From Flavobacteriales bacterium UBA1995 (GTDB taxonomy: Bacteria; Bacteroidota; Bacteroidia; Flavobacteriales_D; Sanyastnellaceae), in the NCBI GenBank assembly GCA_002336475.1, contig DDCX01000093.1, positions 1 through 25,533 on the forward strand: DNA of 25,533 nucleotides. Direction: 5' to 3'. The translations under genes were made by a program, and so were the position numbers. The notes beneath the pieces were generated by a model. That model searched no databases, had not been told where the DNA came from, and saw only the letters and a program-made list of their open reading frames with translations. This document shows, in pieces, positions 25,090 through 25,533 of the stretch (position 1 is its first letter; each line of letters opens with the position of its first letter).

Positions 25090-25119
25090 CCCTCCCGAAA
25101 TCGGGGAGGGCTTTTTTTT
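25089..25119 (+). terminator. Rho-independent terminator of hpf
   Basis: GCCCTCCC (25089-25096) pairs perfectly with GGGAGGGC (25104-25111) around a seven-base loop and is followed by eight T residues (25112-25119). This is the strongest terminator in the window. Confidence 0.93.
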
Positions 25120-25141
25120 GCCCTTGTTCTTTGAAAGAGAG

Positions 25142-25215
25142 GCCGGTGTAGCTCAGTTGGCTAGAGCAGCTGATTTGTAATCAGCAGGTCGGGGGTTCGA
25201 ATCCCTCCACCGGCT
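25142..25215 (+). tRNA. tRNA-Thr (anticodon TGT)
   Basis: A 74-base cloverleaf. The acceptor is GCCGGTG/CACCGGC, the D-arm GCTCAGTTGGCTAGAGC, the anticodon stem GCTGA/TCAGC with loop TTTGTAA (anticodon 25176-25178), and the T-arm carries GGTTCGAATCC. The discriminator base is T, and no complete CCA is encoded. It is the first of three tandem tRNAs. Confidence 0.96.
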
Positions 25216-25243
25216 CAATCATCGTCCAAAAACTAGTGCCAAT

Positions 25244-25326
25244 GGGGGTACGCCGGAGTTGGAGAGCCGGGGCAGACTGTAAATCTGTTGTCTACGACTG
25301 AATAGGTTCGAATCCTATTACCCCCA
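25244..25326 (+). tRNA. tRNA-Tyr (anticodon GTA)
   Basis: An 83-base class II tRNA with a long variable arm, as expected for bacterial tRNA-Tyr. The acceptor is GGGGGTA/TACCCCC, the anticodon loop CTGTAAA (anticodon 25279-25281), the T-loop GGTTCGAATCC, and the discriminator A. The 28-base gap to tRNA-Thr indicates one transcript. Confidence 0.96.
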
Positions 25327-25342
25327 CAAGTAAGAAGAAAAA

Positions 25343-25415
25343 GCGGGAGTAGCTCAGTTGGTAGAGCGTCAGCCTTCCAAGCTGAATGACGCCGGTTCGA
25401 ACCCGGTCTCCCGCT
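25343..25415 (+). tRNA. tRNA-Gly (anticodon TCC)
   Basis: A 73-base cloverleaf. The acceptor is GCGGGAG/CTCCCGC, the D-arm GCTCAGTTGGTAGAGC, the anticodon stem TCAGC/GCTGA with loop CTTCCAA (anticodon 25376-25378), the T-arm carries GGTTCGAACCC, and the discriminator is T. It lies 16 bases after tRNA-Tyr. Confidence 0.96.
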
Positions 25416-25419
25416 CAAA

Positions 25420-25440
25420 ATTCACTTCACGTAAGTGAAT
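25420..25440. repeat. 8-bp inverted repeat after tRNA-Gly
   Basis: ATTCACTT (25420-25427) and AAGTGAAT (25433-25440) are perfect complements around a five-base loop, four bases after the tRNA-Gly discriminator. There is no T-run, so it may be a processing or 3'-end stability hairpin, not a terminator. Confidence 0.5.
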
Positions 25441-25470
25441 AGGAGCAGCGGTTAAGAAATTAACACGCAG

Positions 25471-25500
25471 GCACTTTGGTCTAGGCCAGGGTGTCTTTTA
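25471..25500 (+). terminator. Weak terminator-like hairpin near the window end
   Basis: CACTTTGG (25472-25479) can pair with CCAGGGTG (25486-25493) using two wobbles around a six-base loop, followed by TCTTTTA. The rest of 25416-25533 shows no gene; in related genomes tuf usually comes next, so this could equally be leader RNA. Confidence 0.35.
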
Positions 25501-25533
25501 GGCTTTGAGTATGATGGAAATAAAACTATTTAG

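Overview
The window looks like chromosomal DNA of a member of the Bacteroidota, probably a moderately high-GC marine or aquatic Flavobacteriales-type organism; the order is an inference. Supporting signs are two large secreted proteins with C-terminal type IX secretion (T9SS) sorting domains, a PorE-like TPR/beta-propeller/OmpA protein, a type III glutamine synthetase, a Bacteroidota-type PurM, repeated TAnnTTTG-like -7 promoter elements, a near absence of Shine-Dalgarno sequences, and the cluster rpsU-xerC-hpf-tRNA(Thr,Tyr,Gly), which in this phylum normally precedes tuf. All 13 protein genes and 3 tRNA genes lie on the + strand. No mobile element, CRISPR array, rRNA or defence island was seen.

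Layout. Positions 2-6280 hold the 3' part of a giant HYR-repeat adhesin-like protein ending in a T9SS tail and a terminator. A PLP aminotransferase (6390-7586) follows, almost abutting a secreted peptide-N-glycosidase F-related protein carrying a LamG-like domain and a T9SS tail (7596-11078). A 163-base intergenic region holds two matched palindromes and a promoter for glutamine synthetase III (11242-13431), which ends in a terminator. Next comes a compact run: PorE-like OmpA protein, purM, prfA, pyrF and a RCK potassium channel (13519-19705). An AGCS-type alanine/glycine:cation symporter has its own candidate promoter. A ComEA-like helix-hairpin-helix protein and an acyl-CoA dehydrogenase follow. 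The right end is the translation-linked cluster rpsU, xerC, hpf and the three tRNAs.

How they fit together. Two genes encode T9SS cargo and one resembles a T9SS periplasmic component, so cell-surface and secreted functions are prominent in the left half. The rest is core metabolism: transamination, nitrogen assimilation, purine and pyrimidine synthesis, amino-acid uptake, acyl-CoA oxidation, plus translation and chromosome-dimer resolution. There is no gene-free stretch over 300 bases; the largest gaps (11079-11241, 25019-25141, 25416-25533) carry regulatory structure.

I found no convincing wholly new multi-gene system. The points most worth checking are the large insertion splitting the PNGase F-like catalytic domain, the twin ACCCCC-N8-GGGGGT palindromes 52 bp apart before glutamine synthetase, the tRNA promoter nested in the hpf terminator, and the architecture of the HYR protein.
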